A stretch of DNA of 64,000 bases from Pleurotus djamor (taxonomy: Eukaryota > Basidiomycota > Agaricomycetes > Agaricales > Pleurotaceae), in assembly GCA_029747585.1 (NCBI GenBank), contig JAPEVF010000049.1:62001-126000 (forward strand), written 5' to 3'. The first letter of the stretch is position 1, and each line of letters starts with the position of its first letter. The notes under the pieces are model-generated. The model was not told where the DNA came from and ran no database searches. It worked only from the letters and a program-made list of their open reading frames with translations. Below, piece after piece: positions 46,161 through 57,266 of this stretch. The position numbers and the translations under genes are program-made.

Positions 46161-49100
46161 ATGATGGCCAGTCACTCCCCGCAGCGCAATCGCCCGAAAC
46201 CTCAGCCGCATCAAAGTGAGTAACGCTTCCAATCTCATATGTAAGGATCTGCGCTGCGCTACATACGTCCTCAGCTTGCCAGAGCTTTCCTACTCGAGCA
46301 TCTGTGGCTCATGATGCCTTGAATCTGGCTCTAGCCTAGCTCCCGATCTCCATCTTTCATCAGTCTTCGATAAGCCTCTCTGACATACCTATTCTCAGTT
46401 CCTCTTCCTACCCGAGAAATGTCCCCATCGCCTACCTATCGCGAAAGACAACAAAGAGCCGCAAAGACTCAATCAATGCCCCTCGTGCCGACCATGCTGC
46501 AAATGATGAACACTCAGCAATCCAGTCCCACGATTTCGAATACATCAAGAAGATCGCCTCCCCCTTCTGCCACCCTTCCCTCCAGTACACGTTCCCAACC
46601 ACCAGCCCCGAATGTTAACCCAGGCGCTGCAGTCCGCGACTCAACGCCAGATCAGGGTGTCACTCCTCCCCCTGCGTCGTACATGAATAATCCGCCAAAT
46701 TTACCGCACTCTCAAAGCGCTCCAAACGTCAATGCGCCACAGGGCACTCATTTCCCTCGTCCTAACCGAGCTCAGGCGGCACAGTTTCTTTCATCCTTCC
46801 AAGAAATGGACCATAACTGGCAAATGACTGACGAACTTCTCGCGGAGATTGAGCAAGCAGACAAGCAGCAGTTACGTTCGCTTGGTCAGACGCAAGGTCT
46901 TCCGTCCTCCCAATCCACTCTATCTCCTCGAGATCAATCTAATGGTCCAGCGACGGAAGCTCAGCTGAGGGACGTGAATGTTGAGAGAGTGAAATCTGGG
47001 GAGAGAGCTAGTCCAAAGGAGGTGCCTGATTCCTCGAATCTGCAAAGGAGACAAACGGTGCCGGCTCGAGAAAGCCCAAAGGTCCGTGATAGACAACCTA
47101 CTTCCCCAACGGCTCCTGCATTCTCTCCTCAAGAGCGCCCTCCCGATTCGCGAGCCCCTTACCTCGCTTCAGGCGATGCTTCCTACAACCAGTATAAACG
47201 TGATTCACCCCCAGTTCCTCGGCGAAGTAATCCTGACGCACGCGTTCAGCAGGCTCANGCCGGCACGAGCCAAACACCTCCAGTCAGCCAGACCCGTTCG
47301 CCAGATCGTTCTTTGCCTTTTCAAGAAGAAGCCGAAGACGATCTTCATCCTCATGGTCAACTTCCCGACGTAACCTGGGACGACGAAACCGACCAGGATA
47401 TCCGAAGTACCATCGTTTCTCCCGCCCCTTCCTCAGACATACACCCTGTTGGTCCGCGTTATGATGTTAGTCGTATGCATCCTGCCGCTGTTATCGGATC
47501 CAATGGGGGAGATAGTCGGAATGGCCACCGAGCGGANGACTCTGGAGAGACTCGCACCACCCCTAGTGATGAAGATGCTTTCACGCCTAGGTCTCCAACA
47601 GCCGATTTACCTGATGATCCTAGCAGATACGCCATGCATGATCATTCTCAGACCATCCGTGCACCAAGGCATCGTAATGGATCCGCTGATCAACATGGAT
47701 ATAGGACTTTGGATCCCTCTGTTTTCGTCCCCGGGCCTATGAATGGCAAAGAACCGGAGCCGTCTTCGTCAACGAATGAGCCGAGACCCGCGCCAGCGGT
47801 GCAGCATCCAAACCTTATTCCTTACATCACCACCGATGCGCAAAACGGTCAATATTACGGCCATCAAGTTCTATCTGACGATGCTCAAAGTCTATGGGAG
47901 CATCCTTCCGCGGAGTACATTCAGGCTTATGTCCAATCGCCTCGACCAAACGCGCNTATCCCGCCTACTCCGCACAGCCAGACCGCAGCCCCCTCCCCCT
48001 CTCCCTTCGTGTCTGGCATCTATAGCGATGCCGGTAAACCGTTCAGCCCTGTCGCGCCCGTCGGCTCTCCATATCCATATCCCTTCTCCCATGTCAGAAG
48101 GAATAATCCCTACGCCCAGCAACACCTACGTAACCCCCCTCCCCCTTCATCGACCGGCTACGATCCAAATCACCCGTCGGTCATACAAGAACAATTAGTC
48201 AAACAATGGCAGATATATGCCCAAAACAATCAAGGTCACATCACTGATTCCACCCTTTCTCCATCGTCAACCCCNTATCCTGGCGGNGCNTTCATNCCAT
48301 GGGCNTATCTACACACGAAGAAGATTCTNGGAATGGATAGGCTCGATCCCCGAAGTTCNCAGTCGAGNCCTAGCCANGAACCCGTATCCCTTCCACCAAA
48401 CCCNGCTATTGGNTTACGAAAGAAAGGCGCNTCTTCGAACCTTAGGACTAAACCCGAACCACCCAGAGCCTTACCTCCTAGGGTGGAGAGCACGCAGCCG
48501 CGGGATACCAGTCCAGAACCTTCGACTTCTGGAGAAGAAACCGCTGGCGAGGACCGAAGTCGTTATGCTCANAACCGAGACGTTGGCTGGGAGAACCAAA
48601 CTCCTAGCACGAATATGTCCGGCATATCCGTCCCTGTGATGTCGATGTCTNCGTTGGGTGCCGACGATGATGCCGACTGGGTTGACGAGGACGACGATCC
48701 CGATGACGAGGAGTTGTTAGAATTAGAATATCACCCATCATTTGTCAACAGTGTTGAGAAACGGCGNCGCCGCTGGGACGCACGTTGGGAAGCCCTCCTC
48801 CAAGCGGTAAGCAGCTNTTCTAATATTGTCACATTGGTTCCCTTGTTCCCCTCATCCTTCATTTTCCCCATGATACCTGGTTTTGGTAATTTCGGCCCTG
48901 TTCATTGGTCTTGCATGGCTGACTCCTATACTTAACTCCACAGTTCCAAGCTCTTGATCGGCAAACTGACGCNACTCTCGTTCTATTGGCCGCACCATCT
49001 CATTCGTCCTCCAAACTCTATTCAGTCACTTCTCGGAGTATACGCCGGCAGCAAGCATGGAAGAATTCACCAGCCATGGCGAACATGAGGTCTAGCTTCC

Positions 49101-49420
49101 GCTACATCGCTACTCAGAGGCGGCAAACCCGAGTCCCAAGACCTACCTTGGTTGATAGACTGATGTCGATGCCTACGCCTTCCTCATCGGGCGGTGATGG
49201 GAGTGATGGGAGTAACGAAAGTCGTGAGGAAGATCTTCGAAGGGCTCTCAGTACTGCTCTGGGTAGCCTAGGAGCGCTCGGNGTGATTTACGATCAGAGA
49301 GAAGTTCGATGGAAAGAGGAGATGAGGAGGATTTCTGAAGACCGAGAAAAAGTCGAGCTCCTCCTCCATCAAGCCTTGGGCGATGAAGCCATGGGTCTCC
49401 GGTCCCCCAATGGGGTTTGA
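46161..49420 (+). CDS. Large disordered conserved fungal protein, function unknown
   Basis: Exon 1 gives MMASHSPQRNRPKPQPHQ; a ~200 nt intron ends at TTCTCAG and joins IPLPTREMSPSPTYRERQQR. A very long Ser/Pro/Gln-rich frame follows for about 800 codons, including FLSSFQEMDHNWQMTDELLA, a helical segment, and near its end DDDADWVDEDDDPDDEELLE and YHPSFVNSVEKR. An intron (GTAAGC...CTCCACAG) joins the most conserved-looking C-terminus: FQALDRQTDATLVLLAAPSH, KLYSVTSRSIRRQ, SREEDLRRALSTALGSLGAL and a coiled coil EEMRRISEDREKVELLLHQ. I recognise this C-terminal block as conserved in basidiomycetes without a named function. About 1000 residues; several single N calls. Probably a scaffold-like cytoplasmic or nuclear protein (inference). 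Confidence 0.8.
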
Positions 49421-49701
49421 TCGCGCCTCCTTTTACNCCAAAAGCCCCCCGCTCGTAACATGTACATATGGATGTTCTCTTAGTACGTTGACCGTATGCA
49501 CTTACCCATGTACNNCNTTACCCNTGTACGCACATGTAGCATGGACTTCCTGTAGTCTANTACTGTTGGTCCTCTCTCTGACCTGCTCACATTANATNNT
49601 TNCTTGTACATGATCTACATCGTTATGCACTGTACAGTATAGAGGATCTTGTTCATGTTGGTGACTGGTCGACAGTTTCGAGGAAGCATGCCGATACTTC
49701 C

Positions 49702-50622
49702 TCATTCGGAAAGAACCTGCTTCGTGTACTCCCTTCCAAGTTNCCAAATNTCCTCNCCGCCTACCTCNCTCTCCCATTCCCCTCTAATATTACCAAGGCA
49801 CTTCGCCCGCCTGAGGAGGAAAATTCCCGGTTCACGCCCTCTGTTCTCAGCTTGGTAATCTCTNTGGAGAGTCTTGTAGTTCGAGAGAACCTTCNCCCTG
49901 GCTTCGTCATCCAACACATCATCNTACAGGATGAGAAGCAGCATCGTCAGCTGGGGNCGAGCAAAAAATCCCCCGAAGTCTTCAGCACAGAGCGACAGAG
50001 CCGATTCCTCAAACAGAGGAGTGGCAACGTGTGTGAGGTCTGGAAATGTNGCAGCGTAAGCCAGAGCTACTTCAGGGTCCGCAGGCTCAGCGAATCGTAG
50101 ATGCGTGATACGGATCGTATTGGGAGGGACTCCNCCAATNCTCATNAGAGGCTTCCGAAANTCNTCCGGTACCAACAGGCAATGAAGGTCNTTCTTGACG
50201 CTGCTCTTGACTCTACCTCCCGCNGTCATCATGAATANCACGGCCACAGTACTGTGTTCAAGTGCTATGTGCTCCAGNTCCTCAGCTACTTCGAACAGCA
50301 TGCTGGCGATAATCGACCGCTCTGGCAACCAGATGTTACGAATAAACGATGCGGGACGTGGGCCGAGGCGAGCTCTGACAAGCTCATGCGAACTGTCATG
50401 GAAGAGAAAGCCAATGATTTCTTTGATCGAGTCCTCCGTCCTGTCGAACGTGACTGTATGGTATAAATGTGGGATGACGGTCTTATAGGCCCACACATTG
50501 ACGAGGGCGACACTGTAGCCTTGCGATGGAGATGCTTGTGCTGCATGGACGAAGATTTTGGCGAGGATATCGAGAGGGATCTCGTGGGTTGATGGAGACA
50601 ACGCTGGATGAGCTGATTCCAT
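49702..50622 (-). CDS. F-box-like protein of the basidiomycete type
   Basis: Single open frame of 306 codons starting MESAHPALSPSTHEIPLDIL. The N-terminal IPLDILAKIFVHAAQASPSQ and VALVNVWAYKTVIPHLYHTV follow the short F-box-like pattern 'IP.(D/E)I...I......LV...W......LY.TV.F' of mushroom F-box proteins. The rest (AGGRVKSSVK, RITHLRFAEPADPEVALAYA, FPDLTHVATPLF) looks like leucine-rich repeat scaffolding, ending YTKQVLSE. About 20 N calls spread through the gene. Role: likely substrate adaptor for ubiquitin ligase, by analogy only. Confidence 0.7.
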   Translation of the reverse strand: MESAHPALSPSTHEIPLDILAKIFVHAAQASPSQGYSVALVNVWAYKTVIPHLYHTVTFDRTEDSIKEIIGFLFHDSSHELVRARLGPRPASFIRNIWLPERSIIASMLFEVAEXLEHIALEHSTVAVXFMMXAGGRVKSSVKXDLHCLLVPXXFRKPXMXIXGVPPNTIRITHLRFAEPADPEVALAYAXTFPDLTHVATPLFEESALSLCAEDFGGFFAXPQLTMLLLILXDDVLDDEARXKVLSNYKTLXRDYQAENRGREPGIFLLRRAKCLGNIRGEWEXEVGXEXIWXLGREYTKQVLSE

Positions 50623-50950
50623 GGTGAATGTGCGTCGAGAGCGAGATGCATTGTTTGCTGCTTATATAGCTATGGGTCCATGTCACATACTGCCGTAGAA
50701 CAATGGAGGAACCACGCTAGCTATCAGCAGATCGCATCAGCGGACTTCNNGCTTCAAGGAGGACCCTCGGAGTTCTCCACACAAATGAAGTAAACACACC
50801 CAACCTTATCGCCGTAAAGAGCTATGCAGCCTTCTGATCGAAGACGATCGTAGATGAGTCTGCGGCATCATANTTTGGGCAGCAGTGATAAAAGGTTGCG
50901 AGATACACCCCAGAAATAACGTGGACGTCCTCGATGATGATCCTGCGATC

Positions 50951-52210
50951 CTAGTCAGACATCCCGCTCCTTACTTCCTGCTCCCAGACCTTGGCAAAAT
51001 CTTCTATATCCCTTCCATTGCTCAAGCTCAGCGTCTCGAATGGGATCATATTGTGTTGGTTTGCTGGAGCGGTAGAGTTCGCTGCTGGATGAGATCGAGA
51101 ATCGATGACCCTCATGGCAGGTAATGCGNCATTGGAAAGGCGTATGGAGTTGAGCTCGCNGTAGTCAAATAGTAGAGGGTCAGTCCGCGGGGCATATGGA
51201 TTGAAGTCGAGGATATGGGCACGGGAGAGGTCTCGGGNTAAGAGAAGGTCCAGGACATCTGGCTCATGGCGTGAATGGTAGAAGGCGATCGAGAAGTATC
51301 GACTCACAGTGCTTGGGACCACTCCACTGANCCTTGATGTTCTCCCTCCAAAAACTGCCTATGGTCGATACAATCTTCTCTTGCGTATCAGGGTCGTTGT
51401 AAAAATCGTAATAATTGGTGTCTCTTTGGGATATACCTAAGGAAAAGGGAGAGTTTATAAGATCTGAAGCCTGGCAAGTACGAAGACCTACCTATAAGAA
51501 CGTTGTCCCATACAAAGCACCGAAGCTCTCTACTCCGGTCGACGGGGTACCATTTCCGAAGCACCAGCTCAAGCNCGTATTGCTCAAGTGTCTCGGGGAC
51601 GCCTGAGCACCCAGAGAAGACATTCTCCCTATTCAAATCGTGTGTAATGAAATCTGAGGACTTGAGCAACATATAGACATCCGATGGGGAAGTACACTTC
51701 AAAGGCGATGATGCAGGAAGAACCCAAGATGCGTCCTATTCACCTAGTGATCAGGTCGGACCGATATCAGACGGGAAGAACGACGAACCTTGGGTGAAGA
51801 GAAATTGAGTTTAGGAAACACTGCTCCGTATTCTGCGATGCATTGTCGAATGCGAGAATCAAGTTCAGGAAATGAGTAAGATTTTACGCTTGGACCATGT
51901 TCATCTTCCTCTTCACTGTCATCGCTATCGGATAGTTCACTTGCTACGGGACTAAACTCCACGATAAAGTGAAGATCCTGTGGTTATGGTTCCATCAAAC
52001 AGCAGGGCAAACATCAGTTGGGACATACCCGTTATCTGCACCTTCAGGTATGAACACACCATCGGCGTTCAGATAGTCCTCAAACTCACTCGACAGGGGT
52101 CGTATAACGGTGGATTTGATNGATAAACGAGAAAACGTAGGATACCACGAAGAAAATTGGAATTGCAGTACGTCCGAACGCGTTATATGAGGAAAAGGTG
52201 AGTCCGACAT
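50951..52210 (-). CDS. CDC123: Cell division cycle protein 123, eIF2 assembly factor
   Basis: Begins [20 protein letters not shown] with [30 protein letters not shown] and GVFIPEG; next exons give [29 protein letters not shown], then [69 protein letters not shown], then [20 protein letters not shown] and [36 protein letters not shown] and stop GMSD at 50951. These are the D123-family blocks with their ATP-grasp residues (KWY..DRS.E.R.F, D.NP). CDC123 binds eIF2-gamma and promotes eIF2 complex assembly for translation initiation. The intron after WSGPKH restores YVLDLLL; the unspliced frame there is misleading. Confidence 0.95.
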
Positions 52211-52361
52211 GATGGGTCGTGAACAACACGCGGAGCGCCCGTCGAAATTGTATTTGGGGTCAAATCAAGGTCAAATATACATCGTTCTGAGTCATGCATG
52301 TGGTCACANTTTTTTGCTCGTTCATCATGGTATCAAAATAGACGGATTCGCTTTTAACACA

Positions 52362-52999
52362 TCAAAAGGTAGAGGAAACACAGAGGACCTAAAATATTGG
52401 CCGGTGAGTTCATCAGTCGTCAAAACTCGTCGTGAAGGACACCCACCTCCCCGGGGTAAATATTGGTGCAACCTGCATCGAGGTTGGGGTTGCTTGCTAT
52501 CATTGTGGCGACCGAGATACCAGCTGCATTGGCGATGCTGGTGCAATCATCACCTGGTTGAACGACATGAACTGTATTACAGTTCAAGCAAGCACGGCGA
52601 AGGCAGAGTACCTAAGNGGAATTGTTTAATTAGATGACTCGTTCATCGGGTTTAGTATGAAACCTGATCCAACCTGGCCAGGGAAGATATTAGTGCAATT
52701 GGCGTCAACGGTGCCAAAATTGGAGGCAAGGACTTGGAACCTGCAGAATTGTGTTAGACATCGGCCCTGGACCTTTGCCTCTGGGCTCACGTCGAGGTTC
52801 CTGCTGAGGCAGCAATCTTGTCACACGTATCATTGGGTCGAACGGTGAACGTCCTTGCGCATGGAATTTGCTGGACCTGAGCAACAGCACCGACTAGACA
52901 AAGCGGAAGCGTCAGCACTCCTCCGCGATTCTAGACAAAGGAAAAGACCGCACCAGCTGCGAGGGCGAGGGTGACGAAGTGAACNCTNGATGAGAACAT
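52362..52999 (-). CDS. Secreted protein with two LysM domains
   Basis: No long open frame covers this gene; it appears only after splicing short exons. Exon 1 (from 52999, MFSS.VHFVTLALAA) is a signal peptide; after a GTGCGG...GTCTAG intron comes VGAVAQVQQIPCARTFTVRP, then NDTCDKIAASAGTST, intron, FQVLASNFGTVDANCTNIFP-GQ: a LysM module. A GTTGGA...CTTAG intron leads to VLCLRRACLNCNTVHVVQPG, DDCTSIANAAGISVATMIAS and NPNLDAGCTNIYPGE, the second LysM. A last intron leads to VLCVSSTF-stop. Two LysMs with paired Cys and no enzyme domain is the layout of chitin-oligomer-binding secreted proteins of fungi. An N near 52618 sits close to the acceptor before the second LysM. Confidence 0.85.
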
Positions 53000-54234
53000 T
53001 TGTGGAGNTTGGCTTGGATGCTGAAGNNGCGGGTGAGCTCCACAGGTATTTATGCTTTNTCCTCNNCAGATGGGAGAATANGGATACCTGGGGNTCGAAG
53101 CATCCTCANCTTCTGAGTANACTTTTGTNGATGACTTGGAAGAACTCNCCGAATNACCCGGATATACCTAGTNCTTTCTTTTAGTCGGGTAGGCAACGCC
53201 GAATGAATATACGGCAGTTACGTGAAGGAGATATTTTTGAGACACATGGGCTTNNGATTCAGACGAAGNCCTGCTTGATCGGAGAAGCTGCCAGCGACAA
53301 GAAGCAGTATGTGGGAGCATCTGAGAGCGAGGACGTGCTTTGGTGCTGGGTGAGGGTGCGATGGGCATCGAGGGATTGCGCGATGACTGTTAAACGTCAA
53401 ACGTTCGCCNAAAGGAGGATTTGCCAAGTTCAAGTCTCGCGGAGAGCGCATCATTATGCGTGCCCATGGCNATCTCGAAGGTTACAGATGTAGGGCTTCG
53501 AGAAGAAAAGGAAAGGCAATGTCCACAGCTCGGAGTAGAGAACTATATGGCGAAAGGAGGTTCCTCTTGGGGTTCGGACGGCGCTTCACCTTTCTACNTA
53601 CTATGATTGAATATTGAATNNTNGNNNGNCGAGTGCAAGGTCTCATTTGGNNNNNNNNNNNNNNNNNNNNNNNNNNNNNNNNNNNNNNNNNNNNNNNNNN
53701 NNNNNNNNNNNNNNNNNNNNNNNNNNNNNNNNNNNNNNNNNNNNNNNNNNNNNNNNNNNNNNNNNNNNNNNNNNNNNNNNNNNNNNNNNNNNNNNNNNNN
53801 NNNNNNNNNNNNNNNNNNNNNNNNNNNNNNNNNNNNNNNNNNNNNNNNNNNNNNNNNNNNNNNNNNNNNNNNNNNNNNNNNNNNNNNNNNNNNNNNNNNN
53901 NNNNNNNNNNNNNNNNNNNNNNNNNNNNNNNNNNNNNNNNNNNNNNNNNNNNNNNNNNNNNNNNNNNNNNNNNNNNNNNNNNNNNNNNNNNNNNNNNNNN
54001 NNNNNNNNNNNNNNNNNNNNNNNNNNNNNNNNNNNNNNNNNANTTCAAACTTCAAACGAAGATGCAAAGAAGCCGCCCGACTGGAAAGGGAAACCCGCCA
54101 TTTGCTCTTTACCGGCCTGGCTCCTCTACAGATGGATCCTCAAGGCCTCATTGATATCGGGGAGTTCATTCCCGGAAGTACATAGTTTCGTTCATGAGCC
54201 CAAAAAGCTGCTGTCCTAAAAAATGATTTACTGA
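53000..54234. other. Gene-poor stretch with assembly gap
   Basis: N run at about 53651-54041 (length about 390). The flanks hold no supported gene. A TATA-like CATAAATA (minus, near 53047) may serve the LysM gene. Confidence 0.6.
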
Positions 54235-54308
54235 TGGCCAACGTGGGGATCGAACCCAAGACCTTCGCGTTATTAGCACGACGCTCTAACCAGCTGAGCT
54301 AGTCGGCC
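54235..54308 (-). tRNA. tRNA-Ile (AAT anticodon)
   Basis: The minus strand reads GGCCGAC-TAGCTCAGCTGGTTAGAGC, anticodon arm with loop CTAATAA (anticodon AAT), T arm GGGTTCGATCC, and GTTGGCC-A. The acceptor stem pairs in all 7 positions with one G-T. 74 nt, no intron. Confidence 0.95.
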
Positions 54309-54631
54309 GACCGTGGACTGGACGTAGCTTGGGCTGTCGATCATCGGATCACTCTGGGCGGAATCTCCATATCTGGCGACTGGCGGGTGTTGTCAAGCAA
54401 CCAANCGCCCAAGNNCNNANNNANCANNNTTGTGGGTCCATATTTACATAAGTACTCAAACTTTTTGTCCTCAACACCCCTTGAGCTTGCTGCTTGTTGT
54501 TTTCAGATCCTTTGTTCTTCGCTTGTTTTTCGCCAATCCACGTCGTATTCATGTTGCTATGGATAGTCGAAGTGACCTTATGCTTACGCCTCAAATAAAG
54601 GCTGAGGAGGCGTGAATGATCCTCTCAAAGC

Positions 54632-55939
54632 ATGTCCCAGACTTCCGCGTCAAAAAGGTTCAAACCCTACAAACCGCCTCATTCATCAACGGGGCGCCGC
54701 ACACGAGCCGGACTCAATAAAACGGGTAGGTGTTACCATCGTCCGAACCCCCACAACCTACATAGATCTCATCGCGCTGGAGACGCAGGGGAATCGCAGA
54801 CGTTACAGTTTGTCTTGCCTGTATGTGCTGAATGTGGAGTAGACATCCCACCGAACGAGAAATCGCGAGGCCAGAAATGCTCAAAGTGCTGGAGCANGTC
54901 GGGCGATGGCCGNGTCAATATGGTAAGTCNTGTATTCCACTGTTGTTCCGTGTCACTGAACTACATTTTAACTTAGAGACAGACCCCGATCACNAACACT
55001 GATTGCACAAAATGCCNTACTCCTTTGGAAAAGAAACCGACCCANAAGCGCTGTCGGCGTTGTAGNGANCATCTTCTTCGTGTAAANCGTGAAAAAGGTG
55101 TTCTACCAGAGCGAGGACATGATCTCGAATGTACTCGATGTCGACTGCCCATGGTTCCTGGATACGGTCCCCTCTGTTACACCTGTGAAAGATCGACCTT
55201 NCCACCCAAGGTCGAGAAGGAGCAGGCTGGTAGGATAATCAGGAAGCGGAAACAAGCTATATCCATTCCAGCTGGACCATCAACATCTTCTTCTTCCCCA
55301 GACCTCAGGCCAGGACCGTCTGTGTCTNGTCTCTCCCCGACCACGATCAGAGAGCAGACGCTTCTTGAAACACCCTTCGACACCCCCAGCAGTTCAACAT
55401 ACAGTCAACTATCTNTAACTCCTCTGTCTATCGGCGAGACTTTCGGCTCAAGCTCTCCATATACATCCTGCAATGGCTCCCCATATCTCACTACAGCGGG
55501 TACCATCCAAGGACCTTGCCCGCCAATCNCCCAGTACAGTGACGGGGAGTACACTCATGGGTATAGATNCGACAACTTCTCTANCTCGCAATCGCAGAGT
55601 CCAGTGGCGTTCTCTACGCCTCTCTCCTCTATTCCTTTGCCAGAGGATCCTCAAGACGGACTCGTCTCTCACNATGGGTATAATCAGCATTTCCCTAGTT
55701 TTCCTACAGANTACTTCAGCAGTTCTTCAGCGTCATTCCATGAAGCACATCTCTTGCTACGAAATAGCATGTTTCCTGAAGAAACACCACATTTACACCA
55801 TNCTCAGGATCCGTCTCTACACCCTTCTCTCAGTCCTCGCAATCGTCAANATAACCAGACTCCCTTTGANGNAGCGACNTACGAGCAGTTTCTCTCTGAC
55901 CTTCCTAGCTCCGAGCATGCGCCCTGGAGGCCATGCTGA
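54632..55939 (+). CDS. Triple zinc-ribbon-like (CxxC...CxxC) protein, right copy
   Basis: Starts MSQTSASKRFKPYKPPHSST, basic and disordered, then three Cys modules: VLPVCAECGVDIPPNEKSRG-QKCSKCW, then (after an intron near 54925-54975) DCTKC.TPLEKKPT.KRCRRC, then LECTRCRLPMVPGYGPLCYT-CERS. Each has two CxxC knuckles 12-14 residues apart, so three zinc-ribbon-like folds are expected. The C-terminal 250 residues are Ser/Thr/Pro-rich and disordered, with KRKQ basic residues at its start, ending EHAPWRPC. About 20 N calls. The left copy (37923-39058) has the same three modules in order. I know no family with this exact triple layout. Linkage to a C2H2 factor in both arms suggests a nuclear or regulatory role, which is inference. 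Confidence 0.65.
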
Positions 55940-57266
55940 GCTCGCTGTCGAATTGGGTTGGGGCTTCTTCATTCAGCATTGCTTCNNGTCGCTTCTTGTC
56001 CGNTTTTCTGTTTAGTGTGCATGTTGATCGTCTATACCTTGCTCAAAAGTTTTATATCATACNATTCACGCCAACTACGCAAGGCCACCTTGCGGCCATT
56101 CCNCCGCTGATTTGTGTGCTACTCGAATCTTGACTACTCGGCTCTCAGTCTGGGCGATCGAAATGGTGGCGGCAGTCGCGGCACATCGAGCCCATGCTCC
56201 GCTCAAATTTGTCAACTAAATGGCCATGCAATATTTGTTCTCCGCTTCATACTTTACTTCTTACTTCGATAATTCTTTCCATCGAACTTCGTATTTTACC
56301 GTCTTCGAGGTAATACCGCGTCGGTTTCCCATCATTACTAGCCGTCTTCCCCTGGCTCGCTAGAACGATCAGCCCAGTATTACCTACCAATCAGTACCTT
56401 CGAGCCACCTCGATCAAATCGCAATTACAGCCTGTGTCCTCGGACACCGCATTTACTCCATAGAACCTGAGTACCACCAACAGAGTCTGGGCAACCTGAC
56501 GCCGAAGAAGAATAGATTAAAGGCCTGAGAATTGTGTGCCACATTTGCCTGGTGAAACACTCAGTCCCTTTGCGTGGCCTTGCATTTTCAGAACCTTCCT
56601 TTAACCCTCCCATGCCAACGTTGCAATTCGGAGATATTCCATGGCGGCATAGATTGAATTGGAGACCTGACTCGTTGACAGCCAGCCCGGGTGAAGTGGG
56701 GCCCACCCGGACCAAGAGGAAAGAAATGCTTGTACTATAGGCGAAGTNATGTCAGCTGCGCCGCACAGTGTGTTTACCATCCATGAACATGCGATTCTGA
56801 TACCGTAGGTGTTCCATCTTGACTTCTACAAGTGATATATGCACGTGCAGCTCGAAGCAAACCCAAGCTATTGGTNAGATGAACAATCTCCTCAATGACG
56901 GTGTGAACGATGATGTGTGACAATGATGTCGTTTGATGGGGTACCTCCCAGCGTAATTATCATCCGAGCCTCGCACATAATTAGGAACCTGATGTCAATC
57001 AAGTCATCCAAGATTGCAAGATAAATCATGTCAAGGGGGTTCTGATTTCGGAAACTTTGGGCGTAAGTATAACATGAGAGTCCAGAGGGATGCTAAACGA
57101 CGGAGAAGTATTAGATTATCAAGAAACTGTCACAGCACAGAAAAGCGGTGTGGTAGTACAAGTAAGTCAAGAAACCACAAAGGGATATATATGGCTGAAT
57201 AAGATGATATGACTCGTTGGCCCGGCGTTCAGGACACGAATGATTCTACAATGCAAGTTGAAGTTG
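55940..57266. other. Convergent intergenic region
   Basis: 3' flanks of the right-arm zinc-ribbon and C2H2 genes, 1.3 kb. Open frames (for example 56425-56715 minus) show nothing recognisable. Confidence 0.4.

Noticed and set aside
53482..54219. Open frames of 150-200 codons
   Set aside because: They run through the N gap, where any codon reads as open.
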